Assembly: GCF_007989805.1 (NCBI RefSeq)
Contig: NZ_BJUB01000001.1
Location: 1-64,000 of the forward strand
DNA: 64,000 bases
Source of the DNA: Cellulomonas xylanilytica
Lineage (GTDB): Bacteria > Actinomycetota > Actinomycetes > Actinomycetales > Cellulomonadaceae
Direction: 5' to 3'
Shown here one piece after another: positions 27,702 to 35,266 of this stretch. The notes under the pieces were generated by a model. The model saw nothing but the letters and a program-made list of their open reading frames with translations, did no database searches and was not told where the DNA came from. The position numbers were made by a program, and so were the translations under genes. The stretch's first letter is position 1. Every line of letters begins with the position of its first letter.

Positions 27702-28796
27702 GTGCACCGCCGTGATCGCGACCTCGCCCGGATCGCCCGGCACCGCCTGACCGCACTCACCACACCCCGCGCGCCCGCCGGACCCGACCATCGACCGGCT
27801 CCCGACGACGCGGGCGACGGAGGGCTGCTCGCACCGCCCGCGTCCGTCGGACTTGACCACCGACCGGCTCCCGACTACGCGGGCGACGGAGCGGCGACCG
27901 ATCTCCGCCCGCCGGCGGGCGTCCCCGCGACCACCCGGCGTGTCGCCGCGCACCCCGTGCGGTGGTCAGCCCCGGACGTGGCCGGCTGGGTCCCTCCTCT
28001 GGGACCCGCGCCGGAGCCGGGCGGGGCCGCGGTGCTGCCGTCCGCCGGCATCCCTGAGCGCCTGGAGGTCGGTGGCGGCCAGCCCGTGCCGCCACCGACC
28101 CACGCCCAGGCGACGCTCACGACCGCGGCGCTGCAGGTCGCAGCCGCCGGCTACACCGCGACCCACGGACACCCGGCGGCCCGCGCGCACGCGGCACGCC
28201 GCCGCGTCCGGTGGGCGATCTCCTGGCGGCTGGCCGCGGCGGCGGGAACCGTGGTCCTGCTCGTGGCCGGTGCGGTGGCCCTGCGTGCGGCCGCCCTCGC
28301 GCCCGGACCTGCGGTCGCGCTGCCCACGCCGGCCCCGAGCGTCCCGGAAGCCAGCGCGTCCCCGACCGGGACGGCGGACGTCGTCGTGGACGTCGTGGGC
28401 GCCGTCGCGACCCCTGGCGTCGTCCGCCTCCCGCAGGGGTCCCGTGTGGTCGACGCTCTGGCCGCGGCGGGCGGTGCTGGCGCGGACGCGGAGGTCAGCG
28501 CGCTGAACCTCGCGCGGGTCCTGGTCGACGGCGAGCAGATCGTGGTGCCCCGGCCCGGAGAGCGAGCGGCACAGCCCGGAGCCGCGGGGCCGGCGGGCGA
28601 GGGGGACGACCTCGTGGACCTCAACACCGCCGACGCCACGGTGCTCGACTCGTTGCCCGGCATAGGCCCGGTGCTGGCGGAGCGGATCGTCGCCCACCGC
28701 GAGGACGGCCCGTTCACGACGGTGGACGAGCTGGCGGACGTCGCAGGCATCGGCCCGACCCTGCTCGAGCGTCTCCGCGACCTGGTCCGCGTATGA
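27702..28796 (+). CDS. comEA: ComEA-like DNA-binding protein with long proline-rich N-terminus
   Basis: A 364-residue membrane protein of DNA uptake. Residues 1-165 are an unusual Pro/Ala/Arg-rich region with two near-identical 16-residue segments (DHRPAPDDAGDG and DHRPAPDYAGDG at their cores). One membrane span follows (about 172-195), then a SLBB-like domain (DVVVDVVGAVATPGVVRLPQG, near 228) and paired helix-hairpin-helix motifs (LNTADATVLDSLPGIGPVLAERIVAHR and ADVAGIGPTLLERLRDLV) that bind double-stranded DNA outside the membrane. GTG 27702 is chosen because TACGTT lies six bases upstream. The last bases overlap comEC in ATGA, so the two are translationally coupled. The long N-terminus would be cytoplasmic, which is atypical for ComEA. 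Confidence 0.88.
   Translation: MHRRDRDLARIARHRLTALTTPRAPAGPDHRPAPDDAGDGGLLAPPASVGLDHRPAPDYAGDGAATDLRPPAGVPATTRRVAAHPVRWSAPDVAGWVPPLGPAPEPGGAAVLPSAGIPERLEVGGGQPVPPPTHAQATLTTAALQVAAAGYTATHGHPAARAHAARRRVRWAISWRLAAAAGTVVLLVAGAVALRAAALAPGPAVALPTPAPSVPEASASPTGTADVVVDVVGAVATPGVVRLPQGSRVVDALAAAGGAGADAEVSALNLARVLVDGEQIVVPRPGERAAQPGAAGPAGEGDDLVDLNTADATVLDSLPGIGPVLAERIVAHREDGPFTTVDELADVAGIGPTLLERLRDLVRV
27775..27891 (+). repeat. Two imperfect in-frame 48-bp direct repeats inside comEA
   Basis: Copies at 27775-27822 and 27844-27891 differ at five positions and are spaced 69 bases apart, exactly 23 codons, so the protein carries the same repeat. Confidence 0.75.
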
Positions 28797-30550
28797 CCCC
28801 GACCGGCACACCATCGCCCCTGTCTCGGTCCGGTCGGACCTCGACGGTCGCGCCTCCGCCGGGAGCCTCGCACCCGACCATCACGCCACCGCGCCTGGCT
28901 GGTCCCGCTGCGCCCCCGCGACCAGGACCCACCCGAGAGCGCACGGGGACATTGCCGCCTCCAGCCCCGCCGTCGGCGCCGACCGGTGGGCACGGTCCGG
29001 ACGACGACCCATACCCACCGATCACCGTCGACGTGCGACTGCTCCCCGCCGCGGCAGTCGCGTGGCTGGCGGCACTGCTGGTCGCGCGCGTGCCGTCGGG
29101 CGCCGCGCTGACCGGTGCTGTGGCCTCTGTGGCCTGCCTCGCGGTCGGGGCCGGCGTCCTGGCGGTGGGCCGTCACGCCGGCCGGCGAGCACCTCGCGTC
29201 CGGGCGTACGGTGCGGTCGGCCCGGTCGTCGTCCTCTGCCTCGTCGCGGCGGCTGCCGTGCTCGGCGCGGGCGCGAGCCAGACCGCTGGACGCGAGGGCG
29301 GTCTGCTCCCGGTGCTCGTCACGCAGGGTGCGGTGGGCCGGGTCGAGGGCGTCGTCGTCGGGGAACCGACCCTTTTGCCGCCGGCGTGGCCCGGTGCACC
29401 GGAGCGGGTCCGGTCCGTCGTCGCGGTCGATCACGTCGCCGCCCGGGGTGAGGAGTCGGGGGGGACGGGTCAGGTGCTGGTGCTCGGACCGTCGTCGTGG
29501 GCTGCACTGCCCGCCGGTGCGCGGGTCGCGGCCACCGGCCGGTTGCGCGCGGCCGAGACGGGTACCCGGACGGTCGCCGTCCTGCTCAGCAGCGGGGTGC
29601 CGGAGCTGGTCGCGGCGCCGCCGCGGGCGGATGCGGCTGCCGCACGCTTCCGAGCGGGCGTCCGGACGCTCGCGGCGACGCTCCCGGGGGACGCCGGGGC
29701 GTTGTACGCGGGCATCACCGTCGGCGACACGTCCGCGATCCCCGACCCGCTCGAGGACGCTCTGCGCACCGCGGGGCTGACCCACGTCACGGCCGTGTCC
29801 GGCGCGCACTTCTCGCTGGTCGCCGCGCTCGTGCTCGCCCTGACCTCCGCGGTGCGGCTGCCGCGGCCGGTCCGCGTGGTCCTGACGCTGGCGGCGATGG
29901 CGGCGATGGTGCTCGTCGTCCACCCGTCCCCGAGCGTGCTCCGGGCTGCGGCGATGGGAGCGGTCGCGTTGCTCGGTGTGCTGCTCGGCCGTCCCCACCG
30001 CGCGCCCGCCGCCCTGGGCGCGACCGTCGTCCTGCTCCTCGTCGCGGACCCGTGGCTGGCCGGCGAGCTGGGCTTCGTGCTCTCGGTGCTCGCCACCGGG
30101 GCGCTCGTGCTGCTGGGTGGCCCGCTCGCCGACCGGTGGTCCGGCGCGCTCGGCCGTCCCGCGGCCACCGCGCTCGCCCTGCCCGTCGCTGCCCAGCTGG
30201 TCTGCGCTCCGGTGGTCCTCCTCCTCACACCCGCCGTGTCCCTGTACGCGATCCCGGCCAATCTCCTGGCCGCACCGGCGGTCGCCCCGGCGACCGTGCT
30301 CGGCCTCGCGGCGGGCTGCGTGGCGCCGTGGTGGTTCGACGGCGCCCAGGTGCTGGCGCTGGGTGCCGGCGCGGCGTGCTGGTGGATCGGGGCGGTCGGT
30401 CGCGTGGCCGCTGCGGCGCCCGGCGCGCAGGTGGCCTGGCTGCCCGGATGGACGGGCGCCGTGCTGCTCGCCGTGGCGGGCGCCTGCGCGATCCGGCTGC
30501 TGGCCGTCGGGCGGGCGACACCGACGTCGCCGTCGTCGGGACGTCAGTGA
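28793..30550 (+). CDS. comEC: ComEC/Rec2-family DNA uptake channel, without metallo-beta-lactamase domain
   Basis: A 585-residue polytopic protein. After a Pro-rich cytoplasmic start (1-75) come three spans, an extracellular OB-like region (about 185-300), and the competence core beginning GDTSAIPDPLEDALRTAGLTHVTAVSGAHFSLV near residue 320, followed by seven or more spans to the C-terminus. Full-length ComEC proteins carry a C-terminal metallo-beta-lactamase-like nuclease domain of about 250 residues; here the protein ends right after the membrane core (ATPTSPSSGRQ), as in many actinobacteria. Its start ATG overlaps the comEA stop. It would transport single-stranded DNA into the cell if competence is functional, which the sequence alone does not show. 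Confidence 0.88.
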   Translation: MTPTGTPSPLSRSGRTSTVAPPPGASHPTITPPRLAGPAAPPRPGPTRERTGTLPPPAPPSAPTGGHGPDDDPYPPITVDVRLLPAAAVAWLAALLVARVPSGAALTGAVASVACLAVGAGVLAVGRHAGRRAPRVRAYGAVGPVVVLCLVAAAAVLGAGASQTAGREGGLLPVLVTQGAVGRVEGVVVGEPTLLPPAWPGAPERVRSVVAVDHVAARGEESGGTGQVLVLGPSSWAALPAGARVAATGRLRAAETGTRTVAVLLSSGVPELVAAPPRADAAAARFRAGVRTLAATLPGDAGALYAGITVGDTSAIPDPLEDALRTAGLTHVTAVSGAHFSLVAALVLALTSAVRLPRPVRVVLTLAAMAAMVLVVHPSPSVLRAAAMGAVALLGVLLGRPHRAPAALGATVVLLLVADPWLAGELGFVLSVLATGALVLLGGPLADRWSGALGRPAATALALPVAAQLVCAPVVLLLTPAVSLYAIPANLLAAPAVAPATVLGLAAGCVAPWWFDGAQVLALGAGAACWWIGAVGRVAAAAPGAQVAWLPGWTGAVLLAVAGACAIRLLAVGRATPTSPSSGRQ

Positions 30551-30557
30551 CGTCTGG

Positions 30558-30563
30558 CAGGCT
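30558..30563 (+). promoter_or_regulatory. Weak -10-like element before holA
   Basis: CAGGCT six bases before GTG 30570. It departs from TANNNT at the first base, and holA may also be read through from comEC 20 bases upstream. Confidence 0.3.
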
Positions 30564-30569
30564 GTGCGC

Positions 30570-31589
30570 GTGCCTCCCTCCACCCGCCGTCCTGCGTCCC
30601 GCGCCGCGAAGGCCACGGCCGGCGTCTCGTGGGAGGCGGTCGAGCTGGCACCCGTCCTGCTGGTCAGCGGGGCCGAGGGTCTGCTGGCGGACCGCGCGGT
30701 GGACCGGGTCGTCTCGCTCGCCCGAGCGGCGGACGCCGGCGTCGAGGTCACCCGGCTGGACGCGGCCGACTACTCGGCAGGGACCCTGGGCGTGGTCAGC
30801 AGCCCCTCGCTCTTCGCCGAGGACAAGGTCGTGGTCGTCGACGGGCTCGAGCGCGCCGGTGAGGAGCTGCTGGACGACGTCACCGCGTACCTGGCGGCAC
30901 CCCCGCCCGAGGTCGTGCTGGTGCTGCGGCACGCCGGTGGACAGCGCGGCAAGAAGCTGCTCGACGCCCTGCGGTCGACCGGTGTCCCCACGGTCGCGTG
31001 CGACGTGATCAAGTCCGACGGCGACAAGAGCGCCTTCGTCTCCGCCGAGCTCCGGCGGGCCGGCCGCCGCGCCGACGCGCAGGCGGTCCGGGCGCTCGTG
31101 GACGCCGTGGGCAGCGACCTGCGTGAGCTCGCCGCGTCCTGTGCACAGCTCGTCGCCGACACCACCGGCCTGGTCGGCCCCGAGGCCGTCGAGCGCTACT
31201 ACGGGGGCCGGATCGAGGCGACGGGCTTCCGCGTCGCCGATGCCGCCGTCGCCGGGCAGTCGGGTCAGGCCGTGGCGCTGCTGCGGCACGCGCTGGCCAC
31301 GGGCGTGGACCCCGTCCCCGTCGTCGCGGCCCTCGCCGCCAAGCTGCGCGTGCTGGCCAAGGTGGCGGCGGTGCGCGGGCGCGGGGCCGGTGCGGTGCGG
31401 GACCTGGGTCTCGCACCGTGGCAGACGGACCGGGCGATGGCGGACCTGCGCCGGTGGACGCCCGAGGGCCTCGCCAGCGCGATCTCCGCGGTCGCGCAGG
31501 CGGACGCGGAGGTCAAGGGGGAGGGACGAGACCCGCAGTTCGCGGTCGAGCGGGCGGTTCTGCGCGTCGCAGCGGCCGTCGGTTCCTGA
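30570..31589 (+). CDS. holA: DNA polymerase III subunit delta
   Basis: A 339-residue clamp-loader delta subunit, which opens the sliding clamp for loading on DNA. It starts with a region matching APVLLVSGAEGLLADRAVDRV (AAA+ domain I without a Walker motif, as usual), continues with the domain II strand KVVVVDGLERAGEELLDDV, and the domain III helices with SDLRELAASCAQLVADTTG and VADAAVAGQSGQAVALLRHAL. Order comEA-comEC-holA is widely conserved, and rpsT is often close by; here rpsT lies 3.4 kb downstream with an inserted signalling block between. GTG 30570 is chosen for position; an in-frame GTG two codons upstream is equally possible. Confidence 0.93.
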   Translation: MPPSTRRPASRAAKATAGVSWEAVELAPVLLVSGAEGLLADRAVDRVVSLARAADAGVEVTRLDAADYSAGTLGVVSSPSLFAEDKVVVVDGLERAGEELLDDVTAYLAAPPPEVVLVLRHAGGQRGKKLLDALRSTGVPTVACDVIKSDGDKSAFVSAELRRAGRRADAQAVRALVDAVGSDLRELAASCAQLVADTTGLVGPEAVERYYGGRIEATGFRVADAAVAGQSGQAVALLRHALATGVDPVPVVAALAAKLRVLAKVAAVRGRGAGAVRDLGLAPWQTDRAMADLRRWTPEGLASAISAVAQADAEVKGEGRDPQFAVERAVLRVAAAVGS

Positions 31590-31600
31590 GAGTCGCGCGC

Positions 31601-32224
31601 CTACGCGGTGAGGGTGATCGCGGGACCGAGGACGTCTCCCTGCAGCAGGTCGAACCCCCACGCGCGGCACTCCTCGACGAGCAGGGAGTCGGAGACCCGC
31701 TCGGCGACCAGCTGGGCCCCGTGCGTCCGTGCCAGGTCCACCAGCGCCGCGCCCTGCCGCCGGACGTCCCGGCAGTCGATCTTCACGAAGTCGGCGTAGG
31801 GCATCATCGCGACCTGGTCGGGTTCGGCCGCGAAGTCGTCGATCGCGATGAGGTAACCGCGCTCCCGCAGCCGCTCCAGACCGTCCATGACGTCCTCGTC
31901 CGCCGCGACGGACTCGACGATCTCGAGCACCAGCCGGCCGGCGTGAGCGGGGAGCGGGCGGTCGTCCACCAGGAACGAGCGGGTGATGTTCACGAACGCG
32001 TAGGTGGTGGCCGCAGGGGGACCGTCACCGAAGAGGGCCTCGAGCACCGACGCGGTGGCGACGTCCTGGCGGTCGGACCGCCACCGGTCGACCTGCGCGG
32101 GGAGGCCGTCGCGCGACCGGTAGAGGAACTCGTTCCCGAAGAGCCTGCCGTCGGTCGTCCAGATGGGCTGGGACGCGATGGGCAGCCGCGACGGGAGGGC
32201 GGGGGAGACGACGGACGCGGTCAC
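31601..32224 (-). CDS. Compact EAL-domain protein retaining catalytic residues
   Basis: A 207-residue EAL-family protein, the fold of cyclic-di-GMP phosphodiesterases, in the short form related to YuxH-type proteins (PIASQPIWTTDGRLFGNEFLYR at the start). Most catalytic positions survive: Glu32 in the EAL-equivalent NEFLYR, Asn79 in VNITR, Glu101 and Glu104 in LEIVE, the paired Asp129-Asp130 in IDDFAAE, Lys148 in FVKID, Glu175 in VAERV and Gln195 in LLQG. The usual DDFG glycine is Ala. There is no HDOD, GGDEF or sensor domain. The GTG at 32224 is the likely start. It lies 88 bases downstream of a degenerate paralogue and is convergent with holA (11 bases apart). Activity is possible but unproven. 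Confidence 0.8.
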   Translation of the reverse strand: MTASVVSPALPSRLPIASQPIWTTDGRLFGNEFLYRSRDGLPAQVDRWRSDRQDVATASVLEALFGDGPPAATTYAFVNITRSFLVDDRPLPAHAGRLVLEIVESVAADEDVMDGLERLRERGYLIAIDDFAAEPDQVAMMPYADFVKIDCRDVRRQGAALVDLARTHGAQLVAERVSDSLLVEECRAWGFDLLQGDVLGPAITLTA

Positions 32225-32311
32225 ACTGGATGAGAGTGACGTCGCGCCGGTTCATGACGCGGTTCACCCGCTCGGAGCAACGGGCTGTGACGGGGCACGT
32301 CGGCCGACGTG

Positions 32312-33040
32312 CTAGAGGCTGACGCGACGGGCACCCGCGCGGTCGAGGACGCCGGCCCGCTCGAGCAGGTTTCCCTGGAAGAGCGTGAACCCGAGGTCGC
32401 GCGCGTGACGCAGGGTGTCCGGGGTCTCGACGTACTCGGCGACGAGCAGCGCACCGTAGGACCGCGCGAGGTGGACCACCGGCGGTCCCTCCACGTCGAG
32501 GTCGCGCACGTCGATCTTGACGAAGTCGGCGTGCGGCAGGAGGCGGCGCTGGTTCGGGTTGCTGACGAAGGCCGGGACGGCGACGCGGAAGCCTTCCTCC
32601 CGCAGCCGGCGGATGCCGGACAGGACGGCGGAGTCGACCGTCACGGCGTCGTTCACCTCGATCACCAGGCGGTCAGGCCTGCGCGGGATGGGCAGATCGC
32701 CCACGAGGTAGGCACGCGGGCACCGCACGAAGAGCAGCCGGCCGTTGGCCACGTGCTCGAGATCGGCCCGGCCGAACGTGGCGCCGAGGACGTGCGCGGT
32801 CGCCCGCTCGTGCTGGTGCGAGCTCCAGGACATCGCGCTCGCGGTGAGCTGGTCGGGGGAGCGGAACGACAGCTGGTAGGCGAACGGGCGCCCGTGCTCG
32901 GAGAAGATCCCCTGCCGCGCGACGAGCACCGGCTCGTGGGAGATCCGCTGAGCCCACTCCTGCCTGAGGGCAAGAGGGATGGCGTCCTCCACCGCGGCTG
33001 CCAGGTGCGCGAGCCGCCCGTCGGCGTCGTCGGGTGTCAT
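32312..33040 (-). CDS. Degenerate EAL-domain protein
   Basis: A 242-residue paralogue of the next gene with the same strand order but broken catalysis. The EAL Glu is Gln55 (FAYQLSFR), the metal-binding Asn is Arg106 (LFVRCPR), and the paired Asp residues are Pro155-Ala156 (VAVPAF). The scaffold positions LVIEVN, VKID (Lys175), VAEYVE (Glu202) and LFQG (Gln222) remain. A helical leader of about 35 residues precedes the domain. It cannot be a normal c-di-GMP phosphodiesterase and is best read as a ligand-binding or protein-interaction module, perhaps regulating its active partner. The ATG at 33040 is convincing. It is divergent from the secreted-peptide gene across a 214-base gap. Confidence 0.78.
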   Translation of the reverse strand: MTPDDADGRLAHLAAAVEDAIPLALRQEWAQRISHEPVLVARQGIFSEHGRPFAYQLSFRSPDQLTASAMSWSSHQHERATAHVLGATFGRADLEHVANGRLLFVRCPRAYLVGDLPIPRRPDRLVIEVNDAVTVDSAVLSGIRRLREEGFRVAVPAFVSNPNQRRLLPHADFVKIDVRDLDVEGPPVVHLARSYGALLVAEYVETPDTLRHARDLGFTLFQGNLLERAGVLDRAGARRVSL

Positions 33041-33254
33041 GGGATCTATGACACCACATGTTCGGTGCTGTGAACCGCCGCCGAGCGGGTGGAATTCTGA
33101 GCCGGTGCAGAGGGCTCCTGCTGAGCGGGCGCCGAACCGTGATCTTTCACCCTTTCAGGGCGGGACCGGTGAGTAACGGAAGACACGATGCGAGTCACAG
33201 GCCATCATGGGCACCACCTGCACGCCGGTACGACAAGAAGATGGAGCACCTCCC
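33041..33254. promoter_or_regulatory. Divergent regulatory gap between EAL pair and secreted-peptide gene
   Basis: A 214-base noncoding region. It holds short self-complementary elements (GTGA-TCTT-TCAC near 33139-33150 and CCCT-TTC-AGGG near 33150-33160) and GGAATT near 33092. I cannot match it to a c-di-GMP or other riboswitch. Small open frames here look like chance. Confidence 0.4.
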
Positions 33255-33395
33255 ATGCCCAGACCCCTCAAGTCCGCCATCGTGGTCCTCTCCGTGCTGG
33301 GGTTCCTCACCCTGGCACCGAGCTCGGCCCTCGCCAACGGCAGCGGCACCGTCATCAACGGCGGCGCCAGCGGCTGCTGCCGGATCATCAACTGA
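33255..33395 (+). CDS. Secreted 46-residue peptide, candidate pheromone or small effector
   Basis: A short gene with strong internal logic. The first 27 residues form a textbook Sec signal peptide: basic MPRPLK, a hydrophobic core IVVLSVLGFLTLA, and ALA before the cut. Cleavage would leave a 19-residue peptide NGSGTVINGGASGCCRIIN, Gly-rich with a vicinal Cys pair. The ATG at 33255 has GGAG eight bases upstream; an in-frame ATG 16 codons earlier would spoil the signal peptide. A hairpin follows the stop, and an HTH-TPR regulator starts 92 bases downstream on the same strand. I recognise no family. A peptide signal read by that regulator is the favoured idea, but a small surface or redox peptide is possible. 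Confidence 0.68.
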   Translation: MPRPLKSAIVVLSVLGFLTLAPSSALANGSGTVINGGASGCCRIIN

Positions 33396-33404
33396 CCCCA
33401 CCCG

Positions 33405-33457
33405 CGATGCACAGCAGAGGCACAGACACGCCGTCTCTGCTGGGGGGTGGTGCATCG
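33405..33457 (+). terminator. Long bulged hairpin between peptide gene and regulator
   Basis: CGATGCAC pairs with GTGCATCG (33405-33412 with 33450-33457) and AGCAGAG with CTCTGCT (33413-33419 with 33435-33441), leaving a one-sided GGGGGGTG bulge at 33442-33449. That bulge can alternatively pair with the CCACCC at 33398-33403. It may be a terminator for the peptide transcript or a switchable structure. Confidence 0.6.
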
Positions 33458-33472
33458 GGGGGACGTCACACA

Positions 33473-33478
33473 TACAAT
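33473..33478 (+). promoter_or_regulatory. -10 hexamer of the HTH-TPR regulator gene
   Basis: TACAAT, eight bases before ATG 33487, close to consensus. There is no ribosome-binding site, so the transcript is near-leaderless and separate from that of the peptide gene. Confidence 0.6.
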
Positions 33479-33486
33479 GACTGACC

Positions 33487-34809
33487 ATGACCACGATTGC
33501 TGACCGGGTGCGTGACGCCCGGCTCGCTGCTGGGTTGTCCCAGACCTCGCTCGCGGGCTCCGCGTTCTCACCCAGCTACATCTCCCTGATCGAGGCGGGT
33601 CATCGTGAACCGACCGACTCCGCGCTCGCCGTGCTGGCTACACGCCTCGGCACGACCCTCGAGTACCTGAAGCACGGCGAGGACGGTCCGAACGAGGCGC
33701 GCACGCGTCTCGAGATCGACTACGCCAAGCTCGACATGACGCAGGGCGACGCCGTCGGTGCGCGACGCAGGCTCGAGGCGCTGGACCTCGAGATCGTCTC
33801 GCCGGCCGTCCGCGTCGACGCGCTGACCACGCTGGCCCACTCGTTCGAGGTCCTGGGCGACCTCGAGGGTGCCGTCGCGATCCTCGAGCCGCTGCTGGCG
33901 GACTCGCGGGGCCGCGCGCACCACGTCGAGTCGGCCAAGCTGGCCAACGCGCTGGTGGCGTCGTACCTCGAGGCCGGTGACCTGCACCGCAGCGTCGAGG
34001 TGGGCGAGCGCACGCTCGACGAGCTCGAGGCGGCGGACCTGGCAGGGACCGACGAGCATCTCCGACTGGCGTCCACAGTGCTGTGGGCCTACGTCGAGCG
34101 CGGGGACCTCCTCTACGCGACGCACCGCGCGGCCGAGCTCGTGCGGCTCGCGGAGTCGCTGGGCAGCCCGCGTGGTCGTGGCAGCGTCTACTGGAACGCG
34201 GCGCTCGTGGCCGAGCAGCGGCGCGACTACGAGCTGGCGCAGCGGTACACGGAGCGGGCCCTCGGGCTGCTGTCCGAGGGCGAGGCCGACCGTGACCTGC
34301 CTCGTCTGCGGCTCAACTACGCGTGGCTGCTGCTGCGGTCGGACCCCGTGGACCCGCGGGGTGCGCTGGACCAGATCGAGCGTGCGACGCCCGGGCTCTC
34401 CGTCCTGGGCTCGGAGCTCGACCTGTCGCGTGTCGACGTCGAGAGCTCGCGGGCGTACCTGCTGCTCGGTGACGTCGACGCCGCGGAGCGGTTCGCGAAC
34501 GCCGCGCTCGAGCGGCTGGGCGACCCGCCGCGTCTCGAGACCGCCTTCGCGCAGCTGTCCCGTGGCGACGCGCTGCACGCGCGTGGCGACGTCGTCGGTG
34601 CGGCACGGGCGTACGAGTCGGCCGCGGACCTGCTCGGCATGATGTCCGCGTCCCGGCAGTCGGCGTCCGCATGGCGCGACCTCGGTGACCGGTACGCCAT
34701 GCACGGTGACAGTGCCGCTGCGGCGCAGGCGTACGACCGAGCGTTGCGCGAGGCAGGCTTCCGTCCCACGATCCCGCTCAGCTCCTGGGAGACCTGGTCG
34801 CTGATCTGA
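33487..34809 (+). CDS. XRE-family HTH regulator with TPR-like C-terminal domain
   Basis: A 440-residue regulator. Residues 5-62 are an XRE helix-turn-helix (RDARLAAGLSQTSLAG, then SPSYISLIEAGHREPT, closing with TRLGTTLEYL). The remaining 375 residues are tandem helical hairpins with TPR spacing and motifs such as AHSFEVLGDLEGAVAILEPLL, ASYLEAGDLHRSVEVGERTL, ALVAEQRRDYELAQRYTERALGLL and GDRYAMHGDSAAAAQAYDRAL, about nine to ten repeats in all. HTH plus TPR is the layout of peptide-binding receptors such as PlcR, PrgX and NprR, although many actinobacterial members have no known ligand. The adjacent exported peptide makes ligand sensing worth testing. Two duplicated terminator hairpins follow the gene. 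Confidence 0.88.
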   Translation: MTTIADRVRDARLAAGLSQTSLAGSAFSPSYISLIEAGHREPTDSALAVLATRLGTTLEYLKHGEDGPNEARTRLEIDYAKLDMTQGDAVGARRRLEALDLEIVSPAVRVDALTTLAHSFEVLGDLEGAVAILEPLLADSRGRAHHVESAKLANALVASYLEAGDLHRSVEVGERTLDELEAADLAGTDEHLRLASTVLWAYVERGDLLYATHRAAELVRLAESLGSPRGRGSVYWNAALVAEQRRDYELAQRYTERALGLLSEGEADRDLPRLRLNYAWLLLRSDPVDPRGALDQIERATPGLSVLGSELDLSRVDVESSRAYLLLGDVDAAERFANAALERLGDPPRLETAFAQLSRGDALHARGDVVGAARAYESAADLLGMMSASRQSASAWRDLGDRYAMHGDSAAAAQAYDRALREAGFRPTIPLSSWETWSLI

Positions 34810-34827
34810 TCGAGGTCGGAGAACAGC

Positions 34828-34861
34828 GAAGGCGTCACCCCGCAGGGGGGGTGACGCCTTC
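34828..34861. terminator. Terminator hairpin 1 after the HTH-TPR gene
   Basis: A 14-bp stem (34828-34841 with 34848-34861) closing a six-base loop, 19 bases after the stop. Confidence 0.85.
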
Positions 34862-34918
34862 ACTGTGTCTCCAGCCCAGCGTCTCTAGCCCGGCGGGTCA
34901 TGCCGGGGGAGAACAGCA

Positions 34919-34949
34919 GAAGGCGTCACCCGCACGGGGTGACGCCTTC
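34919..34949. terminator. Terminator hairpin 2, near copy of hairpin 1
   Basis: A 13-bp stem (34919-34931 with 34937-34949) with the same GAAGGCGTCACCC arm and the same GAGAACAGC prefix as hairpin 1, 91 bases further on. It faces the convergent rpsT gene, so each gene may own one copy. Confidence 0.85.
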
Positions 34950-35005
34950 GCTGCTGCTGTCCCGCTGGCGGTCACGGCGAGGCCGTGACCGTGCTCAGCG
35001 GTCGA

Positions 35006-35266
35006 TCAGAGTGCGCCGACCGACTTCGCCAGCGCCGACTTCTTGTTGGCGGCCTGGTTCTCGTGGATGACACCCTTCGAGACGGCCTTGTCGAGCTTGC
35101 GCGACGCCTCGACGAGGGCCGTCGAAGCGGCCTCCTTGTCGCCACCGGCGACGGCCTCGCGGACGCGACGGATGTGCGTCTTGAGCTCGGACTTCACCGC
35201 CTTGTTGCGCAGGCGCGCCTTCTCGTTGGTCGTGATGCGCTTGATCTGGGACTTGATGTTGGCCAC
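35006..35266 (-). CDS. rpsT: 30S ribosomal protein S20
   Basis: An 86-residue, Lys/Arg/Ala-rich helical protein that binds 16S rRNA early in 30S assembly. [26 protein letters not shown] and the C-terminal [19 protein letters not shown] match S20 across the whole length. The ATG at 35266 is the conserved start. The gene faces the HTH-TPR regulator and is followed by terminator hairpin 2. Its leader is long, about 130 bases if the TAACAT element is the -10, which leaves room for autoregulation as known for S20 in E. coli. Confidence 0.97.
   Translation of the reverse strand: MANIKSQIKRITTNEKARLRNKAVKSELKTHIRRVREAVAGGDKEAASTALVEASRKLDKAVSKGVIHENQAANKKSALAKSVGAL

Noticed and set aside
33041-33254. 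Possible c-di-GMP riboswitch between EAL gene and peptide gene
   Set aside because: I looked for the GEMM core (the CACGCA...GGGCAAACC block and the tetraloop helix) on both strands and did not find it. Short hairpins remain unexplained.
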